DNA of 64,000 nt, taken from contig JBMZBC010000001.1 in the NCBI GenBank assembly GCA_049611965.1, positions 1 to 64,000 on the forward strand, given 5' to 3'. Positions within the stretch are counted from its first letter, which is position 1; every line of letters starts with the position of its first letter. This DNA is from UBA10364 sp049611965. Its GTDB lineage: Bacteria > Bacteroidota > Bacteroidia > Flavobacteriales > Schleiferiaceae. A program made the translations under genes and the position numbers. Positions 31,057-40,226 of the stretch are shown one piece after another. Under the pieces are notes generated by a model. It searched no databases. It was given only the letters and a program-made list of their open reading frames with translations, and was not told where the DNA came from.

Positions 31057-33603
31057 TTACTCTTCGGTAGTTGTGGGCTCCTCCGATGATTCAGGCGCGG
31101 CTGTCTCGGTTGAACCTTCGGCAGCCTCTACTCCTTCTACCCCTTCGATTTCCTCTTCCTCTTCAGAAGCAGGTACCTTTGCGATGGAAGCAATTTCATC
31201 ACCTTTTCTCAAGCTTATCAAACGAACACCCTGAGTGGCTCTGCCCATAACACGAAGCGTATCTACACCCATTCGTATCATAGTACCTTTCTTGGTGATG
31301 ATCATCAAATCATCCTCATCCGTTACGGCTTTCAAACTAACGAGTTCTCCAGTCTTCTCAGTAACTGTAATGGTTTTAACACCTTTACCTCCTCTATTAG
31401 TAATTCTGTAGTCTTCTAATGCAGAGCGTTTTCCATAGCCTTGTTCGCTAACGACCATGACATCGAACCCATCTCCTTCTTTAACGACCACCATACCTAC
31501 TACTTCATCGTTCTCAGAATCCACAGTAATGGCTCGCACTCCTGAAGCATTACGTCCCATAGAACGTACTTTATCTTCTGGGAAACGGATGGCTTTACCA
31601 CTGCGAATAGCCAGCATGATGTCTTGCTCACCGTTGGTTAGTTTCGCTTCTAATAGTGTATCTCCTTCACGGATGGTAATTGCATTAATACCATTGACAC
31701 GCGGACGACTGTAGGCCTCGAGCGAAGTCTTCTTAATGATACCATGCTTCGTACACATCACAATAAAGTGGTTATTAATGTAGTCCTCGTCTTTGAGGTT
31801 CAATACATTAATGAACGCCAATACCTTATCATCCTGAGGGATATTTATGAGGTTTTGAATAGCCCTTCCCTTGCTTTGTCTTGTTCCTTCAGGAATCTCG
31901 AACACGCGCATCCAGAAACAACGACCCAGTTCGGTGAAGAACAGCATATACTGGTGGTTCGTAGCTACAAAGACATTCTCAATAAAGTCTTTATCCCTAG
32001 TGGACGCAGCTTTAGCACCTACTCCACCTCTGTTTTGTTTCTTGTATTCTGATAGCGGTGTACGCTTGATGTAGCCTGCGTGAGAAATAGTAATAACGAC
32101 TTCTGTATCAGGAATCATATCTTCAATACTTACATCACCACCAGCAAATTCAATATCAGTGCGGCGATCATCACCGTACTTCTCTTTCATTTCTAGGAGT
32201 TCATCTTTAATGATGTCCATGCGTTTTGCCTTGTCCGACAAGATGCTCTTGAGGTACTCAATCGTTTTCATGAGCTCCTCGTATTCCGCTTTAATCTTGT
32301 CTCTTTCAAGACCAGTAAGCTTCTGTAGACGCATGTCAAGGATGGCCTTCGCCTGGATTTCACTTAGTTTGAATTCAGACATCAAGCCGTTTCGAGCTTC
32401 TTCAGGTGTTGCAGAACCACGAATGAGTTTGATTACGGCATCAAGGTTATCAATAGCGATAAGTAATCCTTCTAGAACGTGCGCTCTTTTCTCAGCTTGA
32501 CGAAGTTCATATTCAGTACGACGGACAACTACTTCGTGACGATGTTCTACGAAGTGTTTGATCATATCCTTCAAGTTCAACAACTCAGGACGTCCGTTTA
32601 CTAATGCAATGTTATTTACTGAGAATGAGCTTTGTAGCTGCGTGTACTTAAATAACTTATTTAAAACAACGTTTGGTACAGCATCGCGTTTAAGAACATA
32701 CACGATACGCATACCTTTACGATCACTCTCGTCGCGGATATCAGAAATCCCCTCGATTTTCTTGTCATTGACTAGATCGGCAGTTTTCTTGATCATGTCT
32801 GCCTTGTTGACCTGGTAAGGGATCTCGGTGACAATGATACATTCGCGTCCTTTAACTTCTTCAATAGTAGCCTTGGCACGCAGTACAATGCGACCTCTAC
32901 CCGTATGGAATGCATCTTTTACCCCTTCGTAACCGTAAATGGTTCCTCCAGTTGGGAAGTCGGGAGCGCTAATGTGCTGCATCAACCCATCAATTTCAAT
33001 GGCGTTGTCATCGATGTATGCATTTATAGCATTGATACTCTCAGTGAGGTTGTGTGGAGGCATGTTTGTCGCCATACCAACAGCAATACCTGAGGCGCCA
33101 TTAACGAGCAAGCCAGGTATGCGCGTGGGTAATACGGTAGGTTCCTTGAGGGAGTCGTCAAAGTTTAACTGCCAGTCAACAGTATCCTTATCTATATCAG
33201 AGAGCATCTCCTCCGCAATCTTGCGCATGCGCACCTCGGTGTAACGCATTGCAGCTGGAGAATCACCATCAATCGATCCAAAGTTTCCTTGGCCATCCAC
33301 AAGCATGTATCTCAGCGACCAATCTTGAGCCATACGGACCATGGTGTCATAAACAGAGCTATCGCCGTGTGGGTGGTACTTACCGAGTACATCACCTACA
33401 ATCCTCGCGGATTTCTTGTAGGCTTTAGTGCTCGTTACACCCATGTCGTGCATACCGTAAAGTACACGTCTGTGTACTGGCTTCAATCCATCACGTACAT
33501 CAGGTAGTGCACGCGATACAATGACCGACATCGAGTAATCGATGTAAGAGCTCTTCATTTGCTCCTCAATATTTACGGGAATAATTCTTTCTCCCTGCGC
33601 CAT
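31057..33603 (-). CDS. gyrA: DNA gyrase subunit A
   Basis: An 848-residue type II topoisomerase subunit that cuts and rejoins DNA during negative supercoiling. The active-site Tyr is Tyr121 in AAMRYTEVR. The quinolone-determining region reads HPHGDSSVYDTMVR, with Ser82 and Asp86 at the positions equivalent to E. coli Ser83 and Asp87, that is, the susceptible-type residues. The C-terminal beta-pinwheel carries a GyrA-box-like motif (NRGGVGAKA). The protein ends in a long acidic tail rich in Glu (about residues 810-848), a feature that can modulate supercoiling. Confidence 0.98.
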   Translation of the reverse strand: MAQGERIIPVNIEEQMKSSYIDYSMSVIVSRALPDVRDGLKPVHRRVLYGMHDMGVTSTKAYKKSARIVGDVLGKYHPHGDSSVYDTMVRMAQDWSLRYMLVDGQGNFGSIDGDSPAAMRYTEVRMRKIAEEMLSDIDKDTVDWQLNFDDSLKEPTVLPTRIPGLLVNGASGIAVGMATNMPPHNLTESINAINAYIDDNAIEIDGLMQHISAPDFPTGGTIYGYEGVKDAFHTGRGRIVLRAKATIEEVKGRECIIVTEIPYQVNKADMIKKTADLVNDKKIEGISDIRDESDRKGMRIVYVLKRDAVPNVVLNKLFKYTQLQSSFSVNNIALVNGRPELLNLKDMIKHFVEHRHEVVVRRTEYELRQAEKRAHVLEGLLIAIDNLDAVIKLIRGSATPEEARNGLMSEFKLSEIQAKAILDMRLQKLTGLERDKIKAEYEELMKTIEYLKSILSDKAKRMDIIKDELLEMKEKYGDDRRTDIEFAGGDVSIEDMIPDTEVVITISHAGYIKRTPLSEYKKQNRGGVGAKAASTRDKDFIENVFVATNHQYMLFFTELGRCFWMRVFEIPEGTRQSKGRAIQNLINIPQDDKVLAFINVLNLKDEDYINNHFIVMCTKHGIIKKTSLEAYSRPRVNGINAITIREGDTLLEAKLTNGEQDIMLAIRSGKAIRFPEDKVRSMGRNASGVRAITVDSENDEVVGMVVVKEGDGFDVMVVSEQGYGKRSALEDYRITNRGGKGVKTITVTEKTGELVSLKAVTDEDDLMIITKKGTMIRMGVDTLRVMGRATQGVRLISLRKGDEIASIAKVPASEEEEEIEGVEGVEAAEGSTETAAPESSEEPTTTEE

Positions 33604-33649
33604 ATTGTCAGTATTTTAGTGGGGATACCCCCGATTTTTACGTAATCTT

Positions 33650-33657
33650 CAAATATA
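33650..33657 (-). promoter_or_regulatory. -7 box of gyrA
   Basis: Read leftward, TATATTTG is a perfect -7 box, giving a leader of about 40 bases that contains a small GGGG-ATA-CCCC hairpin. No good -33 TTTG was found. Confidence 0.6.
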
Positions 33658-33668
33658 GCTTTTCGACC

Positions 33669-33692
33669 CGTGGTACCTGTTAATTAACCACG
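33669..33692. repeat. Inverted repeat in the gyrA-clpC divergent region
   Basis: CGTGGT (33669-33674) and ACCACG (33687-33692) are 12 bases apart and enclose most of the perfect 10-base palindrome GTTAATTAAC (33679-33688). It lies just upstream of the gyrA -7 box, where a regulator of either gene could bind. The rest of the 235-bp region (33604-33838) has only a CTTAC-CTTA-GTAAG repeat (33735-33748) and a weak -7 match TAATGTTG (33749-33756) for clpC. Confidence 0.45.
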
Positions 33693-33838
33693 TGAGAGTT
33701 GCTTCATTTATCCACAAATCGATGTTAACAAAACCTTACCTTAGTAAGTAATGTTGTCATACTAAATGTGAGTAGATTGGTCTTTGATACCATGGCACAC
33801 TTTGTGTTCAGCATATACCAGCATAAATAGTCAGCACT

Positions 33839-36439
33839 ATGGAAGAAAATTTTAGCCCAAGAGTCCGCGACGTAATCACCTACAGCAAGGAAGAAGCATT
33901 GCGTTTAGGACACGATTATATTGGCACAGAACACTTGCTTTTAGGGATTCTCCGTGATGGAGAAGGAACAGCTGTGGCCATTTTAAGGGATTTAGGACTG
34001 GATTTAAGCAACGTTCGCAACAAAGTTGAGGGTATCGCTGCACCATATGCAACCAACGCTCCAGGAACGGGCAAAAATTTACCACTTACCCGTCAGGCAG
34101 AAAAAGCCTTAAAGACCACGTTCTTAGAAGCAAAGCTGTTCCAAAGCCCGGTGATTAGAACTCCCCATTTGCTGCTATGTATTTTGCGCAATGACAATGA
34201 CCCTATTAGTGCCGTAATGGCTCAAATGGGTGCTTCTTACGATGCTGTTAAAGGAGAATACCAAAACAATCATTTAGAAAACGAGCTTCCCTCCTCTTCT
34301 GCCTCGCCCTCCATGAGCTATGACGATGGTGGTGAATTAGAAGAAAGTGGACCTTCACGTAGAAGTTCCTCAGGCGGTTCTTCCCAGCAGGGCAGAAAAG
34401 AGAAATCAAAAACTCCTGTTCTAGATAACTTCGGTAAGGATCTTACAAAAGCGGCCGAGCAAAACAGACTAGATCCAGTAGTCGGACGTTCGAAGGAAAT
34501 TGAGCGTGTAAGCCAAATTTTAAGTCGCCGTAAGAAAAACAACCCCTTGTTAATTGGTGAACCAGGTGTGGGTAAAAGTGCCATTGCTGAAGGCTTAGCA
34601 CTTCGAATAGTCAATAAAGAGGTGAGTCGCGTATTGTTTGATAAACGCGTTGTTAGTCTTGACCTAGCTTCTTTGGTAGCTGGAACGAAGTATCGTGGCC
34701 AATTCGAGGAACGAATGAAAGCGTTGATGAATGAATTGGAAAAGAACGACGACATCATCCTTTTCATTGATGAGTTACATACTATTGTTGGTGCGGGTGG
34801 AGCAACTGGTTCGCTGGATGCTTCGAACATGTTCAAACCAGCATTAGCGCGCGGTGAAATACAATGTATCGGTGCCACTACACTAGATGAATACCGTCAA
34901 TTTATTGAGAAGGACGGTGCTTTGGAGCGCAGATTTCAGAAAGTGACGGTAGATCCTACTTCGCCTGAAGAAACTGTCCAGATTCTCAACAATATCAAAG
35001 ACAAATACGAAGAGCACCACAATGTACTTTACACACCAGAGGCTATTCAGGCTTGTGTGAAGCTTACGCAGCGATACATTGCGGATCGTTTCTTGCCAGA
35101 CAAGGCTATTGATGCTTTAGATGAAGCGGGCTCAAGAGTTCATATTTCTAATATTGAGGTGCCGACTAAAATCACTAAGCTTGAAGAGGAGCTCGATAAG
35201 ATTAAAGAAGAAAAAGTACGTGTGGTTAAATCACAACGCTACGAGGAGGCTGCGAAGCTTAGAGACGACGAAAAGAATGTGCAGGCTCTTCTCGATAATG
35301 CACGTGTTGAGTGGGAGAACAGCTTGAAATTGAATAAAAAGACGGTTGATGAAGAGCAAGTAGCAGAGGTTGTTGCCATGATGACCGGTGTACCAGTGCA
35401 GCGCGTAGCGGCCCAAGAGATGGATCGTCTTGCTGAAATGGAGGATTTGCTTAAGGCCAGTGTCATAGGACAAGATGAGGCTGTCAAGAAGATCGTCAGA
35501 GCTATTCAACGCAACAGAGCAGGGCTTAAAGACCCTAAGAAGCCTATTGGTTCCTTCATATTCTTAGGACCTACGGGTGTTGGTAAAACGCAATTGGCGA
35601 AGAAATTAACGGAATTGCTCTTCGATAATGAAGACAACATGATTCGTATAGATATGAGCGAATACATGGAAAAGTTTGCAATCTCCCGTCTCGTAGGTGC
35701 TCCTCCAGGATACGTTGGGTATGAGGAAGGTGGCCAATTGACCGAACGCGTTCGACGTAAACCGTATTCTGTCATTTTGCTCGATGAAATCGAAAAGGCG
35801 CATCCAGATGTATTCAACCTACTTCTTCAAGCCTTAGACGACGGTCAGATTACAGATAGCTTAGGTCGTAAAGTAGATTTTAAAAATACCATCATTATCA
35901 TGACCTCGAACCTTGGTTCACGTCAGTTGAAGGACTTTGGTACAGGTGTTGGCTTTGGAACAACAACGAGAGACCAAAACAAACAAGATTTGGAGAAAGG
36001 TGTGATACAAAGTGCTTTGAAAAAGGCTTTTGCTCCTGAATTCTTAAATCGTATTGATGATGTGGTGCTCTTTAATTCGCTCAAAAGAGCGGATATCCAC
36101 GAAATCATTGATATCGAATTGAAAGGATTGCTTTCTCGTGTGGCTGAATTAGGCTACAAAATTTCGTTGAGTGAAGAAGCCAAAGACTTTGTGGCGGATG
36201 AAGGTTTTGATGAAGCCTTTGGTGCTCGTCCTTTGGCACGTGCCTTACAAAAACTCATTGAAGATCCGCTGGCAGAAAGAATAATCGGCAAACAGCTCAA
36301 GGAGGGCGATGAAGTAATCATTGAACTCAAGGGCAAAGAATTGACTTTCGAAATAATTAAGGCGAAAGAGGAAGCTTCTGAAAAGGCTCCTGAAGCATTG
36401 CCGGAATCTACTGAAGATTCTGCTAAAGACGAGGCTTAG
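33839..36439 (+). CDS. clpC: ATP-dependent Clp protease ATP-binding subunit ClpC
   Basis: An 866-residue AAA+ unfoldase that feeds substrates to ClpP. An N-terminal double Clp repeat is followed by AAA domain 1 (Walker A GEPGVGKSA near residue 245), a short middle region with a UVR motif (YEEAAKLRDDEK near 460-475) that replaces the long coiled coil of ClpB, and AAA domain 2 (Walker A GPTGVGKTQ near 578). The UVR motif and the VGFG loop (TGVGFGTTT, ClpP-binding position) identify ClpC. A Ser/Gly-rich linker (SSSASPSMS to GGSSQQGRKE) separates the N-domain from D1. The tail is acidic. Confidence 0.97.
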   Translation: MEENFSPRVRDVITYSKEEALRLGHDYIGTEHLLLGILRDGEGTAVAILRDLGLDLSNVRNKVEGIAAPYATNAPGTGKNLPLTRQAEKALKTTFLEAKLFQSPVIRTPHLLLCILRNDNDPISAVMAQMGASYDAVKGEYQNNHLENELPSSSASPSMSYDDGGELEESGPSRRSSSGGSSQQGRKEKSKTPVLDNFGKDLTKAAEQNRLDPVVGRSKEIERVSQILSRRKKNNPLLIGEPGVGKSAIAEGLALRIVNKEVSRVLFDKRVVSLDLASLVAGTKYRGQFEERMKALMNELEKNDDIILFIDELHTIVGAGGATGSLDASNMFKPALARGEIQCIGATTLDEYRQFIEKDGALERRFQKVTVDPTSPEETVQILNNIKDKYEEHHNVLYTPEAIQACVKLTQRYIADRFLPDKAIDALDEAGSRVHISNIEVPTKITKLEEELDKIKEEKVRVVKSQRYEEAAKLRDDEKNVQALLDNARVEWENSLKLNKKTVDEEQVAEVVAMMTGVPVQRVAAQEMDRLAEMEDLLKASVIGQDEAVKKIVRAIQRNRAGLKDPKKPIGSFIFLGPTGVGKTQLAKKLTELLFDNEDNMIRIDMSEYMEKFAISRLVGAPPGYVGYEEGGQLTERVRRKPYSVILLDEIEKAHPDVFNLLLQALDDGQITDSLGRKVDFKNTIIIMTSNLGSRQLKDFGTGVGFGTTTRDQNKQDLEKGVIQSALKKAFAPEFLNRIDDVVLFNSLKRADIHEIIDIELKGLLSRVAELGYKISLSEEAKDFVADEGFDEAFGARPLARALQKLIEDPLAERIIGKQLKEGDEVIIELKGKELTFEIIKAKEEASEKAPEALPESTEDSAKDEA

Positions 36440-37686
36440 ATTTCAACAATTGCATCGGCCCGCTCTTCAGTGAGTTTGTGTCCGATAGCATTTAGCATGG
36501 GTGATGGACGCACTGTAATAAAGTGCTCCCTCACCCATTCTTTTTGGTGCAGATAATCGTTTGCTAGGTAGATACCTACAAGATTTCCTTTTTCCATGAA
36601 GACTGCCCCACCCTCTTCTAAATCAATGAGCCATGACTTTTGATTGGACGAGATTAAAAGAGTAAGTGCTTCCTTGCTACTCCATCCGTTACGTTCTGCC
36701 TCTTGGAGGTAATTCGCAAGCCAAGTTTGTCCACTTACGTAAGAACCAAATTTTCGTAGTGCACCGCTCCCGATAGCTTTCTGAACCACCCACTTGATTT
36801 CTCCCTTACCATTCTCAAAAGCATACAATCCGAATTTTAGCGATTGCTTCTTTTGTGCCTTGTTCAAGGGAGGCCAATGTTCTCGAATCTTATGGTCCTC
36901 ATAGATCAAAGCAAGTGTTTCGTTAGGCAATAATGTGTAATCCAACGAGTGACACTCTTTCATCAATCGTTGATACTTTGTGGTCTCTTGTTGAGTCGAG
37001 AAGTGCTGAGTGATCCGTTGCTTAATATTATTGGCCTTACCTATGTATAATGGCAAACCAAAAGCATCTTTAAACTGGTAAACACCGAAGCTCTTGGGTA
37101 GGTTGTCATATTGCTCACTGGGCAAATGATCGGGCATCTGTATGCGTTTTAGTAGGCCAATTTTAGGATCGGTCAAGACTTTTTCATCGTAATCTGCATG
37201 CAGGCAATGAATTAAGACTTCAGCAGCACACAAGGCATCGCTCAGGGCGCGGTGTGGATTGTCGTTTTCTACTTCTAATTGTCGGGCTAAATTGGCGAGA
37301 GAATAGCGGCCAAATTCAGGAAACATCGCGCGGCTGTATTTAACCGTACACAATTTATCCATTCGCCAAGATGTCCCGGCCTCTCGGAAAGCACGGTCAA
37401 GGAAGCTGTAATCAAAGTTTACACTGTGCGCAACAAATACATCACCAGATAAGTGCTTGAGGAGTTCAGGAATGAGTGCTTCAAAGGTTGGAGCATCAGC
37501 AACCATTTCATCATCAATACCCGTGAGTAATTGAATGTTGTACGGTATAGATCGATCAGGTTTTACAAGTGAAGACCATTGATGCGTAATCTTCTTGTTT
37601 TCAACATGGACAATGCCTATTTCGGTGATGTCATTGCCCGAGGGTCTACCGCCGGTTGTTTCTATATCTACTACCACATATTTCAC
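36436..37686 (-). CDS. DEDDh 3'-5' exonuclease fused to a GIY-YIG nuclease domain
   Basis: A 416-residue fusion. Residues 1-170 are a DnaQ-like exonuclease with the DEDDh residues visible (VDIETTG, Asp7/Glu9; HSVNFDYSFL; HRALSDALCAA). From about residue 200 a GIY-YIG domain follows (FGVYQFKDAFGLPLYIGKANNIKQRI) similar to the N-terminal domain of UvrC/Cho, then a further C-terminal domain. Such fusions are known in several phyla and are thought to act in DNA repair, but the substrate is not established. The start is GTG at 37686; no in-frame ATG is nearby. It overlaps the clpC end by four bases, convergently. Confidence 0.9.
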   Translation of the reverse strand: MKYVVVDIETTGGRPSGNDITEIGIVHVENKKITHQWSSLVKPDRSIPYNIQLLTGIDDEMVADAPTFEALIPELLKHLSGDVFVAHSVNFDYSFLDRAFREAGTSWRMDKLCTVKYSRAMFPEFGRYSLANLARQLEVENDNPHRALSDALCAAEVLIHCLHADYDEKVLTDPKIGLLKRIQMPDHLPSEQYDNLPKSFGVYQFKDAFGLPLYIGKANNIKQRITQHFSTQQETTKYQRLMKECHSLDYTLLPNETLALIYEDHKIREHWPPLNKAQKKQSLKFGLYAFENGKGEIKWVVQKAIGSGALRKFGSYVSGQTWLANYLQEAERNGWSSKEALTLLISSNQKSWLIDLEEGGAVFMEKGNLVGIYLANDYLHQKEWVREHFITVRPSPMLNAIGHKLTEERADAIVEI

Positions 37687-37732
37687 ATCAGCAAATTAGC
37701 CAATAGGCACGTTTAACCTCTACGCTTTGTTC

Positions 37733-37740
37733 TATATTTA
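37733..37740 (+). promoter_or_regulatory. Near-consensus -7 box of the DUF456/ABC operon
   Basis: TATATTTA (one mismatch to TAnnTTTG) ends five bases before the ATG at 37746; TTTA at 37712-37715 is 17 bases upstream as a weak -33. Transcription would begin at the start codon. Confidence 0.4.
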
Positions 37741-37745
37741 TCCTC

Positions 37746-38201
37746 ATGGAATTATTGGTTTGGATTTTATTGATTTCAGGTGTCGCAGGTGCGGTTCTAC
37801 CTATGGTTCCAGGGCCGATTCTTACAGCTGTCGCACTATTTCTTGCCCTAATTTCAGACCAAATCAACGGTACCCTCTACTGGTTCTTTGTAGTCAGTGG
37901 TATTATTATTTTTCTCATTGACTTTTTCATGCCGGCATACTTGACCAAGAAATCTGGAGCATCAAGAAGGGCGTCTAATGGCGCATTGATAGGAATGATA
38001 TTGTCATTATTTACAGGGCCGGGTCTCTTTTTAGGCGCATTTATAGGCGCATTTATTGGTGAATTTTCTATAACATCAGATGCTACAAAAAGTGCTCGTG
38101 CGAGCCTTTATGCTGTCTTAGGTGTGTTTACCGGCATGGCTGTAAAGTTGTTCTATACCCTAGCGATGCTCGTCCTATATATCAGTCATTTGTATTTATG
38201 A
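37746..38201 (+). CDS. DUF456 family membrane protein
   Basis: A 151-residue protein of about four to five membrane helices with the Gly/Ala-rich pattern typical of DUF456 (GVAGAVLPMVPGPILTAVALF near the N-terminus and GLFLGAFIGAFIGE in the middle). The function of the family is unknown. It is the first gene of a long chain of overlapping genes; its stop overlaps the ABC ATPase start by four bases (ATGA), so it is probably translated together with the transporter. Confidence 0.85.
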   Translation: MELLVWILLISGVAGAVLPMVPGPILTAVALFLALISDQINGTLYWFFVVSGIIIFLIDFFMPAYLTKKSGASRRASNGALIGMILSLFTGPGLFLGAFIGAFIGEFSITSDATKSARASLYAVLGVFTGMAVKLFYTLAMLVLYISHLYL

Positions 38202-38737
38202 GAGTAACTGTCGGCACAAAAGAGATACACTACCCCTCTCTTGAATTCACAGAAGGTATCATCCTGTTTACCGGTCCTTCGGGAAGTGGCAAGACAACAT
38301 TGCTAAGAGCGCTGCACGGTGAACTGGCAGTTAAAGATTCATTTGAGAATTGGCCACGAAATAAAACAGCCATGATGCCACAGCAAAATACCTGGATTCC
38401 TTACTTGAATCTAGGTATCCAGTTGCGACAATTCGGTGGACCCACTGCAGAGTTAATTGCGCGCCAATTGCAGCTTGAAAGACAGTTGGAAAAACATCCA
38501 AATGAATTGAGTGTCGGGCAGCTACAAAGATTCTCACTCGCCTTAACTTTAAGTTCGGATAGTTCTGTTTTTCTATTGGATGAGCCTACTAGCGCACTTG
38601 ACGACGATCTCGCTGACCTCGTGTTTGCTTTGATCGATGAAAAATTGAAAGAATCGGACCAAATAACTATTGTTGCCGTGACTCACGACCCTCGGATGAA
38701 AAAGTATTTTAGTACCGCTAAAACTTGGCAGCTATGA
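38198..38737 (+). CDS. ABC transporter ATP-binding protein
   Basis: A compact 179-residue ATPase with Walker A GPSGSGKTTLL, a signature-like LSVGQLQRFSLAL (Gln-Gly order altered from LSGGQ), Walker B VFLLDEPTSALD and the switch His in AVTHDP. The small size and partner (an FtsX-like permease) place it with LolD/MacB-type ATPases that power extraction or envelope signalling rather than import. It overlaps the upstream and downstream genes by four bases each. Confidence 0.9.
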   Translation: MRVTVGTKEIHYPSLEFTEGIILFTGPSGSGKTTLLRALHGELAVKDSFENWPRNKTAMMPQQNTWIPYLNLGIQLRQFGGPTAELIARQLQLERQLEKHPNELSVGQLQRFSLALTLSSDSSVFLLDEPTSALDDDLADLVFALIDEKLKESDQITIVAVTHDPRMKKYFSTAKTWQL

Positions 38738-39816
38738 GCAGAGTAACAGCAGTCTGGAGCGGTCAATTACGTGCCAAGGGCATTCAATACGTCATGCTCA
38801 CATTACTGACAGTTCTTGTTAGTGTTGGCTTTTACGCCTCTCGAATTACTGAATCGTACATTTTTAACAAGTGGACGGAGAGTGCGCAATATGCTGATGT
38901 CATAGTTAGTTACAAAGGATCTCCTTTGCAGATTGTTGCAAGCACATTGTTTAGAATGGAGAATCCAACTGGAAATATTGATAGCACTACCTCGGCCTAT
39001 TGGCATAAACACCCGATGGTTGCAGCCTCTTGTCCCGTATCGCTCGGAGATAATATTCTGGGCTACCCACTAATTGGAACATCTCTCGATTATTTTGATT
39101 GGATGAAGATCGATTTAGTCGAGGGTCATTTGCCCAAAAGCGATGAAGACGTGGTCGTAGATTTTTCTTTGGCTAAAACGCTCGAATTGAACATTGGCGA
39201 CGAACTTCACTCCTCGCACGGCAGTACTTCCAATGGTGAGCAGCACGAGCATCACCACTTGCGAATAGTTGGTCTTGTGCAAGCCCCAAGAAACGCGGAC
39301 CAACAGGCCTTCTTCACGACGACTGCTGCGTATTACGGTATGCACAATAACCAAGGCAAAGGCGATATAACAGCCCTCATGCTGCGATTGAAGAGCAAAT
39401 CAGCCTTGGTCATGTTGCCAAGGGTTTTCGATCAACGCCCTAATGAGCAAGGGGCTTTTCCTGTTTTTATTTTTGCGCAGTTACAGAAGCAATGGACACC
39501 AACCCTAGCTACCATGAAAAAGTATAGTGTTATTGTACCTGTGGTGTTTTTGCTCATGTTTGCCTTGATTGTAGCTTATCTGAACGGGACCGAGAAAGAA
39601 TCAAAACGCTTTTACATCTTACAGAAATTGCCAGGGTTCGAAATCTTTTGGCTGCAACAAGGTTTGTCAATCTTTGCTGTATTAGTCGGTACGGTGCTCA
39701 CCTTTTTTGTCTTAAACAGCATAGCGGGGTTTTATATACATAAAGAACAAGGAGCCATTTTCTTACCGTTGCTCGTTGCGGTTCCCCTCGGTATCTTTCA
39801 TTCCAAGCGTCCATGA
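38734..39816 (+). CDS. FtsX/MacB-like ABC permease with His-rich periplasmic loop
   Basis: A 360-residue membrane protein starting MSRVTAVWSG at 38734 (the ATG overlaps the ATPase stop). One N-terminal helix (about 18-36) is followed by a large periplasmic domain and three C-terminal helices, the FtsX/MacB layout. The periplasmic domain contains a histidine-rich segment, HSSHG at 159-163 and HEHHH at 171-175, a likely metal-binding loop. The set ATPase + this permease + DUF3299 proteins resembles the zinc-responsive operon PA4063-PA4066 of Pseudomonas aeruginosa, so a zinc-related role is inferred. Confidence 0.85.
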   Translation: MSRVTAVWSGQLRAKGIQYVMLTLLTVLVSVGFYASRITESYIFNKWTESAQYADVIVSYKGSPLQIVASTLFRMENPTGNIDSTTSAYWHKHPMVAASCPVSLGDNILGYPLIGTSLDYFDWMKIDLVEGHLPKSDEDVVVDFSLAKTLELNIGDELHSSHGSTSNGEQHEHHHLRIVGLVQAPRNADQQAFFTTTAAYYGMHNNQGKGDITALMLRLKSKSALVMLPRVFDQRPNEQGAFPVFIFAQLQKQWTPTLATMKKYSVIVPVVFLLMFALIVAYLNGTEKESKRFYILQKLPGFEIFWLQQGLSIFAVLVGTVLTFFVLNSIAGFYIHKEQGAIFLPLLVAVPLGIFHSKRP

Positions 39817-40226
39817 AGAAAATTATTGTACTTCTTTTTGTTGTTTTAGGATTCAACGCCAGTGCGCAGCAGGTGTTGCCTTGGGAAATGTTGGCCGTGC
39901 CCTACTCCACTACACCTGATGGTCTGTATGAGCCACAGTTTCCTTCATGGCTTGATAAGTACAAGAATACAGAAGTTGTAATTCAAGGTTATTTAGTGCC
40001 CGTTGATGTTGAAGGCAATCAATATGCTTTGTCGAGATACGCTTTCTCCTCCTGCTTTTTCTGCGGTAATGCTGCACCTAACACAGTTGTAGAACTTGTT
40101 TTTAAAGAGCGGCCGGATGATTTAATCACGGACCAATTCGTTGTCGTTAAAGGCACTTTAGTTTTCAATGCCGACGATCCATTTCGTTTGTTCTTCATAC
40201 TTCAACAAACAGAATTTGCAGGATGA
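39813..40226 (+). CDS. DUF3299-like exported protein (first of tandem pair)
   Basis: A 137-residue protein with a signal peptide (MKKIIVLLFVVLGFNASAQ). The family block YALSRYAFSSCFFCGNAAPN (residues 71-90) contains a CxxC pair, Cys81 and Cys84, that could bind metal or act in redox chemistry. The strand-rich remainder (VVIQGYLVPVDVEGN, VVVKGTLVFNADDP) suggests an OB-like fold. It overlaps both neighbours by four bases. The neighbouring gene is a paralog with the same CFFCG block. Confidence 0.82.
   Translation: MKKIIVLLFVVLGFNASAQQVLPWEMLAVPYSTTPDGLYEPQFPSWLDKYKNTEVVIQGYLVPVDVEGNQYALSRYAFSSCFFCGNAAPNTVVELVFKERPDDLITDQFVVVKGTLVFNADDPFRLFFILQQTEFAG

Noticed and set aside
34318..34878. 186-codon open frame antisense to clpC
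   Set aside because: It mirrors the conserved ClpC Walker A region, is Ser/Leu-rich as expected from a reverse reading, and has no ribosome binding site or family features.
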